35,650 bases of DNA from Actinomadura sp. KC345 (GCF_004348515.1 NZ_SMKH01000049.1:1-35650), one strand, 5' to 3'. Counted from the stretch's first letter, positions 1-9,919 are shown. The notes: a model not told the origin generated them from the letters alone. Numbers and translations are program-made.

Positions 1-2
1 GG

Positions 3-2501
3 TCAGGAACCCGCGCGTTCGACGACGGCGGCCCACTCCTCCAGGAGCGCCTGGGCCGCGTCCGCGTCCGGTCCCTCTGCCCACAGGTGGGTGACCGGCT
101 CCGCGGGGTCGGGGAGGACGAGCACCCAGCAGCCGTCGTCCTCGACCACGCGGACGCCGTCGGTGGTGTCGATCGCGCGGTCCCCGGCGGCCTCCACGAC
201 GTGGCGCATGACGCTTCCCTTGGCCGCCCACGGCGTCGGGACGGAGCGGCGGAGCAGGTGCGCGTCCGGGATGCGGCGGTCGATCTGCGACAGCGTCAGC
301 CGCGTCCGGGCGACCAGGCCGACGAGGCGGACGAACGCCGCGATCCCGTCGACCGTGCCGCTGAACTCGGGCATCAGGAACCCGCCCCGCCCGTCGCCCG
401 CGAAGATCACGCTGGGCTGGGCGGCGGCCTTGGTGAGGACGTCCTGGGAGGTGGACGTCCATTCGACCTGGACGCCGTGGAAGCGGCACACCTGCTCGGC
501 GACCCGCGTCGTCGTCACCGGCAGCGCGACCCTGCCGCCGCGCCGCTCCGCCGCCACCAGGTCCAGCATCACCAGCAGGGCGCGGTCGTCGCCGACCAGC
601 TCGCCGTTCTCGTCCACCATGGAGATCCGCTCGCCGACCGGGTCGAACCGGACGCCGAACGCCGCCCGCGACGACGACACCAGCTCGCCGAGCCGCTCGA
701 GGTCGCGCATGCGCTCGGCGAGCGTCTCGGTCGGGTTGGCCTCGTCCAGGCCGGCGTTGCGGGTGAGGACCTCCACCCCGACCTTGCCGAGCAGGTTGGG
801 CAGGACGAGCGAGGCGACGCCGCCCGCGCAGTCCAGGACGATCTTCAGCCCGGCCTCGCGGACGCCGCGGATGTCGACGCGGCGCAGCAGGTCGCGCGTG
901 TAGGTCTCCACGACGCGCGGCGGGTAGGTCAGCTCGGCGATCTCGCCGGGGAACGCGCGGCGGTACTCCTGCCGGCCGAAGACGCGTTCCAGCTTGCGCT
1001 GCGCGGCCTGGGACAGGTCGGCGCCGTCGGGGTCGAGGAAGATGATGTCGACGCCCTGCGGGTCGCCGAGCGTGGTGCGGATGTAGATGCCGCCCACGCT
1101 GTCCTCGCGCCCGGTCTCGAACCGGGCGACGGTCAGCGGGGTCGCCTCCAGGTCCTGCACGTTGATCGCGCTGGCGGTCAGCGCGCTGTTCACCGCGCGC
1201 TTGAGCGTGCGGGCGGCGCGGGAGACGTCGCGCCCGGTGACGACCGTGGTGCCCTTCTTCAGCGTCGTCGCGTACGCGCTGGCGAGCCGCACCGCCAGCT
1301 CGGGCGTGATCTCCACGTTGACCAGGCCGGACACGCCGCGCGGCCCGAACAGGTTGCGCTGCCCGCGCGACTCCCAGATCACGCTGGTGTTGACGACGGC
1401 GCCGGCCTCGATCGTCTTGAACGGGTAGACCTTCACGCCGCTGGAGACGTACGCCTCCGCCTCGATCACGCACTCGTCGCCGATGACCGCGCCCTCCTCG
1501 ACGCGCGCTCCGGCCATGATGTCGGTGTTCTTGCCGACCACGCAGCCGCGCAGGTTCGTGGACGGCGCGACGAACACGTTGTCGTGGACGATGGCGCGGT
1601 GCAGGAACGCGCCCTCCTTCACGACCACGTTGCTGCCCAGGACGGTGTACTCGCGCAGTTCGACGCCCGCCTCGACCTTGGCATAGTCGCCGATGTAGAG
1701 CGGCCCCTTCAGGACGGCCTCGGCATCCACCTCGGCCCCTTCGGCGACCCAGACGCCCGGGGAGACCTCGAAGCCCTCCAGGTCGACGCCGACCTCGCCG
1801 GACAGCATGTCGGCCTGCGCCTTGAGGTAGCTCTCGTGGGTGCCGACGTCCTCCCAGTAGCAGTCGGCGATGTATCCGAACAGCGGGGCGCCCTCGGCCA
1901 GGAGCTTGGGGAACACGTCCCCGGACCAGTCGACCGACTCCCCCGCGGCGACGTGTTCGAGGACCTCCGGCTCCATCACGTAGATGCCGGTGTTGACGGT
2001 GTCGGAGAACACCTGGCCCCACGTGGGCTTCTCCAGGAAGCGCTGCACGCGGCCGTCGTCGTCCACGATGATGATGCCGAACTCCAGCGGGTTCGGGACG
2101 CGCTTGAGCCCGATCGTGACGAGGGCGCCGTTGTCCTCGTGGAACCGCACCATGTCGGTCAGGTCGATGTCGGTGAGCGCGTCCCCGGAGATGACCAGGA
2201 ACCGGTCGTCGCGCAGCGCCTCCTCGGCGTTCTTGACGCTGCCCGCGGTGCCGAGGGGGATCTCCTCGGTCGCGTAGCTCAGCGACATCCCGAGTTCCTC
2301 GCCGTCGCCGAAGTAGTTGCGGATCAGCGCGGCGAGGAACTGGACGGTGACGACGGTCTCGCTGAACCCGTGCCGCTTCAGCAGGCGCAGCACGTGCTCC
2401 ATGATCGGCCGGTTGACGAGCGGAAGCAGCGGCTTGGGCTGGTTGGCGGTCATCGGACGCAGCCGCGTCCCCTCGCCTCCCGCCATCACGACGGCCTTCA
2501 T
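3..2501 (-). CDS. Mannose-1-phosphate guanylyltransferase-like protein with C-terminal phosphomannomutase-like half
   Basis: 832 residues from the ATG at 2501. Residues 1-235 are a sugar-phosphate nucleotidyltransferase with GGEGTRLRPMT at 8-18 and EKP at 157-159; 250-375 look like left-handed beta-helix hexapeptide repeats; 385-832 resemble a phosphomannomutase. By family, the first part makes GDP-mannose (or another NDP-sugar) in the cytoplasm. The mutase half looks degenerate: the usual TASHNP phosphoserine loop is replaced by RTTLGDP (475-481) and the DGDGDR metal loop by DPVGER (620-625), so I doubt it is a working mutase. The start overlaps the stop of the upstream phosphatidyltransferase by four bases (ATGA), implying translational coupling. 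An upstream in-frame extension to 2690 exists but lies wholly within the neighbour's coding region. Nucleotide specificity is not proven. Confidence 0.88.
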   Translation of the reverse strand: MKAVVMAGGEGTRLRPMTANQPKPLLPLVNRPIMEHVLRLLKRHGFSETVVTVQFLAALIRNYFGDGEELGMSLSYATEEIPLGTAGSVKNAEEALRDDRFLVISGDALTDIDLTDMVRFHEDNGALVTIGLKRVPNPLEFGIIIVDDDGRVQRFLEKPTWGQVFSDTVNTGIYVMEPEVLEHVAAGESVDWSGDVFPKLLAEGAPLFGYIADCYWEDVGTHESYLKAQADMLSGEVGVDLEGFEVSPGVWVAEGAEVDAEAVLKGPLYIGDYAKVEAGVELREYTVLGSNVVVKEGAFLHRAIVHDNVFVAPSTNLRGCVVGKNTDIMAGARVEEGAVIGDECVIEAEAYVSSGVKVYPFKTIEAGAVVNTSVIWESRGQRNLFGPRGVSGLVNVEITPELAVRLASAYATTLKKGTTVVTGRDVSRAARTLKRAVNSALTASAINVQDLEATPLTVARFETGREDSVGGIYIRTTLGDPQGVDIIFLDPDGADLSQAAQRKLERVFGRQEYRRAFPGEIAELTYPPRVVETYTRDLLRRVDIRGVREAGLKIVLDCAGGVASLVLPNLLGKVGVEVLTRNAGLDEANPTETLAERMRDLERLGELVSSSRAAFGVRFDPVGERISMVDENGELVGDDRALLVMLDLVAAERRGGRVALPVTTTRVAEQVCRFHGVQVEWTSTSQDVLTKAAAQPSVIFAGDGRGGFLMPEFSGTVDGIAAFVRLVGLVARTRLTLSQIDRRIPDAHLLRRSVPTPWAAKGSVMRHVVEAAGDRAIDTTDGVRVVEDDGCWVLVLPDPAEPVTHLWAEGPDADAAQALLEEWAAVVERAGS

Positions 2502-3184
2502 CGGGGGGTCTCCGCTCCCTTCCGGCCGCCGGCCGGCGGATCCGCGCCCGGGCCGCCCGGTTCCCCTCGTCCGGACCCGGGGTCCGGCCCAGGGGGGACG
2601 CGGCCGGCCAGCGCCAGCTGCCGCGTCTGCGTCCAGTAGAGGACGGCCGCCCACCAGTACAGGGCGGTCCCCCAGATGGCGAACGACCATCCGGTGACCT
2701 TCGCCGCCGTGGCGGCCGCGCCGTCATGGTCGCCCAGCAGGAGCATCGGGAAGGCGTACAGCAGGCAGAGCGTCGCCGCCTTGCCGATGAAGTGCACCGG
2801 AAGCGTCCCGCTGTACCCGAGCCGCCGGACGATCGGCGCGATCGGCAGGATCGCGAACTCGCGGGCCACCAGCGCCACCACCAGCCACAACGGGATGACG
2901 TCGCGGATCGTCAGCCCGATGAGCGTCGCCAGGATGTAGAGGCGGTCGGCCGCCGGGTCGAGCACCGTCCCGAGCCTGCTCATCTGGTTCAGCACCCGGG
3001 CCAGCTTGCCGTCCAGCCAGTCCGACAGGCCCGCGGCCACGAGCACGGCGATCGCCCACCCGTCCGCCTCGATCAGGACGAGCCAGAGGAACAGCGGGAC
3101 GCCCACGAGCCGCGCCATGCTCAGCGTGTTGGGCACCGTGAAGATCCGGTCCTGCGGGGCTTCCTGCTGCGTGCTCACCGACAC
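2498..3184 (-). CDS. CDP-alcohol phosphatidyltransferase, probable cardiolipin synthase
   Basis: 228 residues, membrane protein with about five hydrophobic segments. The CDP-alcohol phosphotransferase signature D-x2-D-G-x2-A-R-x8-G-x3-D-x3-D is complete (D55, D58, G59, A62, R63, G72, D76, D80). The family joins a CDP-diacylglycerol to an alcohol at the membrane. In Streptomyces coelicolor the eukaryote-type cardiolipin synthase SCO1389 lies next to a mannose-1-phosphate guanylyltransferase gene (recalled from the literature), and this window has the same pairing, so cardiolipin synthesis from phosphatidylglycerol is the best guess; phosphatidylglycerophosphate synthase is the alternative. The GTG at 3184 is chosen because GGGGAGG lies seven bases upstream. 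It is translationally coupled to the downstream nucleotidyltransferase gene. The C-terminal 35 residues are Gly/Pro-rich and probably disordered. Confidence 0.85.
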   Translation of the reverse strand: MSVSTQQEAPQDRIFTVPNTLSMARLVGVPLFLWLVLIEADGWAIAVLVAAGLSDWLDGKLARVLNQMSRLGTVLDPAADRLYILATLIGLTIRDVIPLWLVVALVAREFAILPIAPIVRRLGYSGTLPVHFIGKAATLCLLYAFPMLLLGDHDGAAATAAKVTGWSFAIWGTALYWWAAVLYWTQTRQLALAGRVPPGPDPGSGRGEPGGPGADPPAGGRKGAETPR

Positions 3185-3263
3185 TCTCGCCTCCCCTGGT
3201 CCCTTGATCCTGACCCTACCGGTAAGGGATTTGAAGGCCCCGGACGACGTGGCCCGGCCGGGT

Positions 3264-4463
3264 TCAACGCGGGTTGGCCACGTCCGCGGACGGGAAGACG
3301 GCCGTGACCACGAACCCGCCGCCGTCGCCCGGGCCGGCGTCGAGCGTTCCGCCGACGCTGCGTGCGCGCTCGATCATCCCGAGGACCCCGAACCCCTCGG
3401 GCGTCCCGCCCGACGGGCCCCTCCCGTCGTCGGCGATCCGCACGACGAGCCCGCCGGCGTCGCGGGTCAGGCTGACCGCCGCGCGCCGCGCCGCCGCGTG
3501 CTTGACAACGTTGGTCAGAGCCTCCTGGACGATACGGTACGCCGCGACGCCGACCTCCGGAGGCAGGGGCCCCGCGGCGCCGGGGCCCGGGGGCTCGAAG
3601 TCGACCTCGAGTCCGGCCCCGCGCGCGGCCTGCACGAGGTCCGCGATGCGGTCCGCGCCGGGCAGCGTCCCGGACGACGCGACGTCGGTCCCCCGCAGGA
3701 CCTGGAGGGTGCCGCGCAGCTCGGTCCGGGCGCCGCGGCACGTTTCGGTGATCGACGTGAGCGCCTCGGCCAGTTCCTCGCGGTCGAGGGGCTGGTCCCT
3801 GCGGATCAGGTGCGCCGCGGCGCCCGCCTGGACTCCGATGACCGTGATGCTGTGCGCGAGCAGGTCGTGCAGGTCGCGGGCGATCCGGAGCCGCTCCTCG
3901 GCGACCCGGCGGCGGGCCTCCTCCTCCCGGGTCCGCTCCGCGCGCTCGGCCCGCTCGGTGATCGTCGCCAGCCGCGCCCGGTGCACCCGCCACACCTGGA
4001 CGGCGATCACGACGGCGACGACGGCCTCGATGACCGCGATCTGCTCGTGCAGCGAGGCGCCGCCGACCCGCATCGCCATCCCCAACACGCACACCGCCAG
4101 CAGGAATCCCGCGACGGTCACGACGAGCCGCACCCGCCGTCCGAGCACCGCGTAGGCGAACAGCGCGATCACCTCGGCGGGCACCAGCGCGTGGTGCTGG
4201 TACTGCGCCAGGTGGTAGGGCAGCACCAGGACCACCAGGGCGGCCAGCCCCGGCCCGGGCCACCGCCTGATCACCGCGAGCGGAACGTGCGCGGCGGCCA
4301 GCAGCAGCGCGCCGGGCACGTCCAGCGCCCGCACGCCCGGCCACATGACCGCCACCACCGCGGCGGCGACCGCCAGGGTCGCCGCCAACAAGGCGTCCCT
4401 CGCCGTCACACCGCCCCGGAGCTCCGTCGCCACCCGCTCATTTTCCCCGACCCTCGCGATCAC
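3264..4463 (-). CDS. Sensor histidine kinase, NarL/DesK type
   Basis: 399 residues. The N-terminal half has about five hydrophobic segments (roughly 24-42, 50-64, 72-88, 95-133, 140-157) and no large extracellular domain, followed by a charged helical linker (165-192). A HisKA_3 dimerisation domain carries RDLHDLLAHS with phospho-acceptor H199. The HATPase_c domain has the N-box EALTNVVKHA (N318) and the G1 box DDGRG (345-349). Such kinases normally phosphorylate a LuxR/NarL-type response regulator, but no regulator gene adjoins it, so the partner lies elsewhere. The start is a GTG with only a weak ribosome site; a GTG ten codons later is possible. The stop lies 79 bases before the phosphatidyltransferase start. 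It diverges from the gene at 4516 across 52 bases. Confidence 0.88.
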   Translation of the reverse strand: MIARVGENERVATELRGGVTARDALLAATLAVAAAVVAVMWPGVRALDVPGALLLAAAHVPLAVIRRWPGPGLAALVVLVLPYHLAQYQHHALVPAEVIALFAYAVLGRRVRLVVTVAGFLLAVCVLGMAMRVGGASLHEQIAVIEAVVAVVIAVQVWRVHRARLATITERAERAERTREEEARRRVAEERLRIARDLHDLLAHSITVIGVQAGAAAHLIRRDQPLDREELAEALTSITETCRGARTELRGTLQVLRGTDVASSGTLPGADRIADLVQAARGAGLEVDFEPPGPGAAGPLPPEVGVAAYRIVQEALTNVVKHAAARRAAVSLTRDAGGLVVRIADDGRGPSGGTPEGFGVLGMIERARSVGGTLDAGPGDGGGFVVTAVFPSADVANPR

Positions 4464-4515
4464 CGCGCACCGCCCCCGCCTATAGTTCTCCGCACCCCGT
4501 CACGAAGGGCCGACC

Positions 4516-5583
4516 GTGTCCGTCCCCCCGCCGGCACTCACGATCACCACGGGCCGATGGGCCTACCGGTGGCCCCTCCGGGTCGGCCTGACCGCGCTGA
4601 CGGCCGGCCTTGCCGTCTCGCTGTCCACGCTGTCGGGCCCCGAGGCGTGGGACCCCGAGGACGCCCGGCGGACCGTCGCCGTCTACGGCGGCGGCGGCCT
4701 GGTCATCGCCTTCGCCGCCGCCCTGTGGGCGTTCATGATCCACCGCGGCCGCCTCGTCGTGACCATCGGCGAGAAGGGGCTCGCCCTGCGCCGCGGGACG
4801 AGGGAGGCGAGCATACCGGCCGGCGCCGTCGACGCCGTCGGGATCACGTGGCCCGTCGCCGATCCGGCCTGGACGGTCTGGTTCGACCCGGAGGCCGCAC
4901 CGGGCTTCGGCGCCGTCGCGAAGGTCGAGGGCCGCACGGCCGTCCTGTTCCGTGACCGGTCCCTCCCGCCGGGCTGGATCGATGCCGTGCGCTCCGCGGC
5001 CACGGAGGTCCTCGGCGCCCCGTGGCTCGTCCTCGACGAGGAGGGCGAGGAGGTCGGACGGCCCCCGGAGGACGCGCTGCGCAGAGCCGGCCACATCCGG
5101 GTGGACGGCGCCGGCCGTTACCGTGACCGGGACGGCGGCGTGCTTCTCGCCGTGGCCTGCGGGCGGCTCGCCGGGCGGCCGCAGGCCGGGCCCGGCTCCC
5201 TCCCGCTCGGCGCCGGCAGCCGGACGATCGTGCTGCGCGATCCCCATGGCCGCACGCTCCTCGTCCTCAGGAGGCGGGCTCCGGTGCCCGGCCGCGACCG
5301 GATGCGCGTGTCCGACGCGCACGGCCACCTCGTCGGGGAGATCAGGGGCGGGCACGAGCCTTCGTTCCACACCGCCGACGGCACGCTCCTCGGCACCACA
5401 AGGCGGACCGGCGACCGGTACGTCGTCACCGGCGTGGACGCCAGGGAGTCCGCCTCGCTGCAGATCGGGGACGACGCCGGCGGCGGCGCCCTGCGCCTGG
5501 AGCGTTCACCGTCCGCCCCCGATCCGCTCCGCACGCTCGCCCTGGCCCTCCCCATGGTGATCCGCGTCGCCCGCAGGATCTGA
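4516..5583 (+). CDS. Two-TM membrane protein with scramblase/LURP-like C-terminal region
   Basis: 355 residues, not assigned to a named family. Hydrophobic segments lie near residues 23-41 and 57-75; the rest is soluble and probably cytoplasmic. Residues about 80-165 resemble a PH-like beta domain. From about residue 235 the sequence has repeated short strands of the type DPHGR-LLVLRR, V-DAHGHLVGEI and TADGTLLGT, the pattern of tubby/LURP-one/scramblase-like 12-strand barrels; this is inference from style, not a verified hit. The GTG start is supported by GAAGGG six bases upstream. A TATAGT hexamer at 4481-4486 could be a -10 element in the 52-base gap shared with the divergent histidine kinase gene. 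A hairpin follows the stop codon. Confidence 0.75.
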   Translation: MSVPPPALTITTGRWAYRWPLRVGLTALTAGLAVSLSTLSGPEAWDPEDARRTVAVYGGGGLVIAFAAALWAFMIHRGRLVVTIGEKGLALRRGTREASIPAGAVDAVGITWPVADPAWTVWFDPEAAPGFGAVAKVEGRTAVLFRDRSLPPGWIDAVRSAATEVLGAPWLVLDEEGEEVGRPPEDALRRAGHIRVDGAGRYRDRDGGVLLAVACGRLAGRPQAGPGSLPLGAGSRTIVLRDPHGRTLLVLRRRAPVPGRDRMRVSDAHGHLVGEIRGGHEPSFHTADGTLLGTTRRTGDRYVVTGVDARESASLQIGDDAGGGALRLERSPSAPDPLRTLALALPMVIRVARRI

Positions 5584-5585
5584 CC

Positions 5586-5623
5586 CGGGCCGCCCCGCCG
5601 GGGGCTCGACCGGGTGCGGCCCG
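5586..5623. terminator. Hairpin after the two-TM protein gene
   Basis: Arms CGGGCCGC (5586-5593) and GCGGCCCG (5616-5623) are perfectly complementary, with a GC-rich interior that can pair further. There is no U-tract, as is common for actinobacterial terminators. It directly follows the stop at 5583 and precedes the thiC control region. Confidence 0.5.
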
Positions 5624-5694
5624 ATCAGGTTCGGGCGGTCCGGCGTTCGGCATGCGCCCGATTCTCTCAGCCCGCCCCGCTTACCTCATGGAGG

Positions 5695-5729
5695 CCGGTT
5701 GCGGCAACCGGGGTCCGGCGGGTTAGCGT
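5695..5729 (+). promoter_or_regulatory. Putative thiC promoter overlapped by a 17-bp palindrome
   Basis: CCGGTTGC-G-GCAACCGG is a perfect palindrome with one central base (5695-5711). It contains TTGCGG (5699-5704), a possible -35, followed after 18 bases by TTAGCG (5723-5728) as a possible -10. Transcription would start near 5735, just before the riboswitch aptamer. The position suggests a protein operator in addition to the riboswitch; the promoter assignment is an inference. Confidence 0.4.
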
Positions 5730-5736
5730 CGGGGAC

Positions 5737-7578
<1,842 letters not shown>

Positions 7579-7621
7579 CCGGCCGGCGCGGGCCCGGCAC
7601 GGGCCCGGCGAGTGCGGGCGA

Positions 7622-7653
7622 GGGCCCGCCGCGGCGCCGTCCGCGGCGGGCCC
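7622..7653 (+). terminator. Strong GC hairpin terminator after thiC
   Basis: Perfect 13-bp arms GGGCCCGCCGCGG (7622-7634) and CCGCGGCGGGCCC (7641-7653) around a six-base loop, 43 bases past the thiC stop, without a T-tract. Two copies of CGGGCCCGG occur just before it. Confidence 0.75.
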
Positions 7654-7771
7654 CGGTCCCCGGAGGAGGCCGGGGATCCGGCGCGGCTACCATCGAGGGA
7701 CCGTTCCAAAGCCGCGGATCCCCCGAATCGCCGCAGGCCCGTTGACCCGCCGGGAAGGACCGACGACCGAG

Positions 7772-8359
7772 GTGACCAGCGACGACTCGCCCAAGCCCCC
7801 GGCCCGGGCGGTGCGCGCCGACGTGCTCCGCAACCGTGCCCGGCTGATCGCGGCGGCCAGGGAGACGTTCCAGCGCGACGGGGCCGGCGCGTCCCTGGAG
7901 GGGGTCGCGCGGCAGGCGGGCGTCGGCATCGGGACGCTGTACCGCCATTTCCCTACACGGCAGGATCTTCTGGAGGCGCTCCTCGCGGACGTCTACGACG
8001 ACCTGGCCGTGCGGGCGCGCGAACTCGCGGTCTCCCCCGACCCCGCGGACGCCCTGGTGAAGTGGCTGCACGCGTTCGTCTCGCGGATCACGGCGTTCCG
8101 CGGATCGGCGGCCGCGGCCACGCTGTCGCTGCGGGACGAGCGGCCGGGCCCGCAGGCGGCGATGCGCGAGGCCGGAGCGGCGCTGTTCGCCCGCGCGCAG
8201 GAGGCCGGGGGCGTGCCCCCGGACGCCTCGTTCGCCGACGCGCTGCGGCTCGCGGGCGCGATCGCTGCGGTCGCCGAGGACGCCCCGGAGACGGCCGGCC
8301 GGCTCCTGTCGCTCGCCGCCGCCGGGCTGGTCCCGGGCAAGGCGGGCGGGCACGGGTGA
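7772..8359 (+). CDS. TetR/AcrR-family transcriptional regulator
   Basis: 195 residues from the GTG at 7772. The N-terminal helix-turn-helix region is typical of TetR proteins (R-x-LIAAARETFQRDG, then SLEGVARQAGVGIGTLYRHF, followed by PTRQDLLEALL). The C-terminal ligand domain is short and of the SbtR-like type often seen in actinomycetes. Ligand and targets are unknown. The nearest candidate targets are itself and the convergent metallophosphoesterase, but no clear operator was seen. The start is uncertain: GGAAGGA lies 12 bases before this GTG, rather far; an in-frame TTG at 7742 would add ten residues but has no ribosome site. It ends 31 bases from the convergent metallophosphoesterase gene. 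Confidence 0.87.
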   Translation: MTSDDSPKPPARAVRADVLRNRARLIAAARETFQRDGAGASLEGVARQAGVGIGTLYRHFPTRQDLLEALLADVYDDLAVRARELAVSPDPADALVKWLHAFVSRITAFRGSAAAATLSLRDERPGPQAAMREAGAALFARAQEAGGVPPDASFADALRLAGAIAAVAEDAPETAGRLLSLAAAGLVPGKAGGHG

Positions 8360-8390
8360 ACGGGGCGGCCCGGGGCCGGGAGGCGCCGGG

Positions 8391-9227
8391 TCATCCGGTC
8401 TCCGGGACGGGGAGGATGCGGCGCGGGCCGGGCGGCGTCTCGCCCTTGCGGCGCCATTCGCGGGGGTAGCCGACCGACACCTCGATGTGCGGGACGCCGC
8501 CGGTCCAGATCGTCCTCGGGATGTGGAGGTGCCCGTACACGACGGACACCGCTCCGAACCGGCTGTGCCAGTCGGCGGTGCGCTCGGTGCCGCACCACTG
8601 CGCGAACTCCGGGTACCAGAGGACGCGGGTGGGCTCGCGGACGAGCGGCCAGTGGTTGACCAGGACGGTCCGCGTCCCCGGTTCCAGGGCGCCGAGGCGT
8701 TCCTCGCTGTAGGCGATCCGGGCGTCGCACCAGGCGTCCCGTGTCGGGTGCGGATCGGGGTGGAGGTAGACCTCGTCGGTGCACACGACGCCCGACTCGT
8801 GGGCGATCGCGAGGGCCTCCTCCTTGGTGGACGCGCCGTCCGGCCGGAACGTGTAGTCGTACAGGACGAACAGCGGCGCGATCGTCACCGGCCCGCCGTC
8901 GCCGTCCCAGACGGGGTACGGGTCCTCGGGGGTGTGCACGCCCAGGGCGCGGCACATGTCGACGAGCCGGCGGTAGCGGGCCTCTCCGCGCAGCCGCACC
9001 GGGTCGTCCTTGACCGTCCAGAGTTCGTGGTTGCCGGGCGTCCAGATCACGGCGGCGAAGCGTTCGCGCAGAGTGCGGAGGGTCCACTCGACGTCGGCGA
9101 GGCGCTCGGCGACGTCGCCCGCCACGATGAGCCAGTCGCCGCCGGCCGCGGGCCGCAGGCCCTCGACGAACGCGCGGTTCTCGGGGAAGCCGACGTGCAG
9201 GTCGCTGATCGCGTACACACCGCTCAT
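8391..9227 (-). CDS. Calcineurin-like metallophosphoesterase
   Basis: 278 residues, soluble, no signal peptide. The two-metal phosphoesterase motifs are all present: D-x-H at D9/H11, GD with D38, GNHE with N66/H67, a single His in VLVNHWP, and the C-terminal GHLH. The family hydrolyses phosphomonoesters or diesters with bound Fe/Mn/Zn; the substrate cannot be read from the sequence. Related Streptomyces proteins are often encoded beside a phosphopantetheinyl transferase, but none is found here. The stop lies close to that of the convergent TetR gene. The next minus-strand gene upstream (ArsR type) ends 46 bases before this start, so co-transcription is possible. Confidence 0.9.
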   Translation of the reverse strand: MSGVYAISDLHVGFPENRAFVEGLRPAAGGDWLIVAGDVAERLADVEWTLRTLRERFAAVIWTPGNHELWTVKDDPVRLRGEARYRRLVDMCRALGVHTPEDPYPVWDGDGGPVTIAPLFVLYDYTFRPDGASTKEEALAIAHESGVVCTDEVYLHPDPHPTRDAWCDARIAYSEERLGALEPGTRTVLVNHWPLVREPTRVLWYPEFAQWCGTERTADWHSRFGAVSVVYGHLHIPRTIWTGGVPHIEVSVGYPREWRRKGETPPGPRRILPVPETG

Positions 9228-9273
9228 CCGGAGATCGTAGGCCCGCGGAGCCCGCGGACTCCACGACGGGGCC

Positions 9274-9840
9274 TCAGTCCTCGTCGGCGGGCAGCGTGAA
9301 GAGCCGGATGTGGACCGGGCGCGCGCCCGGGGGCGCGTCCTCCCGGCGGTGGCCGTGCTCCTGCAGGAGCTTGATGTAGGCCTCGAAGAACTCGGCGAGC
9401 CCCTCTTTGGTCATGTGCGCGAACCCCCGCGAGAGCAGCGCCCAGGCGTGGTCGCGCCGGTACTCCTCGGGAAGCCTGCGGAACAGTTCCATGTCCTCGG
9501 CGTGCCGGACGCGGAGCAGCTCGTCGAGAACGGCCCGGTCCTCCGGGGCGACGGCGTCCGGGCGGGGCAGGCGGGTGTCGCGCGGCGCCTCCGCGGCGCG
9601 CCACCAGCGTTCCCGGCCCGCCGACCGCTCGGCGATCTCCTCGATGAAGCCGTACCTCTCCAGCTGCCGCAGGTGGTAGCTGGTCGTCCCGGTGTTCGCG
9701 CCGAGGACCTCGCCGATCGTCGTGGACGTCGCCGGGCCGTGCATTCGCAGGCGGTGCAGGATCCGGCGCCGCAGCGGGTGGCTCAGCGCCTTGATCCGTC
9801 CGGGGTCGTCCAGGATGACGGGCTCCGCATCGTCCTTCAT
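9274..9840 (-). CDS. ArsR-family winged-helix regulator
   Basis: 188 residues from the ATG at 9840. Residues 8-85 form an ArsR/HTH_20-type winged helix (DPGRIKALSHPLRRRILHRL, then TSTTIGEVLGANTGTTSYHLRQLERYGFIEE). The C-terminal half is helical and charged. No metal-binding Cys pair is present, so it is probably not a metal sensor. No ribosome site precedes the ATG, suggesting a leaderless transcript. The open frame continues to 10191, but that part lies in the divergent hydrolase gene and is rejected. It is divergent from the exported hydrolase at 9920, and three repeated operator-like sites lie between the two genes, so autoregulation plus hydrolase control is a natural reading. Confidence 0.88.
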   Translation of the reverse strand: MKDDAEPVILDDPGRIKALSHPLRRRILHRLRMHGPATSTTIGEVLGANTGTTSYHLRQLERYGFIEEIAERSAGRERWWRAAEAPRDTRLPRPDAVAPEDRAVLDELLRVRHAEDMELFRRLPEEYRRDHAWALLSRGFAHMTKEGLAEFFEAYIKLLQEHGHRREDAPPGARPVHIRLFTLPADED

Positions 9841-9857
9841 GAGGAGCAGGCTACTAC

Positions 9858-9903
9858 CGCAGAAGTAATTTTGCAGAAAAAGCTTTGCAGAGGTATCTCT
9901 GCA
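9858..9903. promoter_or_regulatory. Triple overlapping 18-bp operator-like array
   Basis: Three related 18-mers overlap by four bases: CGCAGAAGTAATTTTGCA (9858-9875), TGCAGAAAAAGCTTTGCA (9872-9889) and TGCAGAGGTATCTCTGCA (9886-9903). The third has perfect 7-bp inverted arms TGCAGAG/CTCTGCA. The shared T/CGCA boundaries recur every 14 bp (9858, 9872, 9886, 9900). The tract is AT-rich against its surroundings. It lies 17 bases from the ArsR start and 16 bases from the hydrolase start, and holds a possible promoter toward the hydrolase (TTGCAG 9871-9876, 17-base spacer, TATCTC 9894-9899). Confidence 0.6.
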
Positions 9904-9919
9904 GTTTACCGTCCCAGAC

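Noticed and set aside
87..2639. Long plus-strand frame opposite the nucleotidyltransferase gene
   Set aside because: Composition typical of an antisense shadow in high-GC DNA; no recognisable motif, and the minus strand has clear domains.
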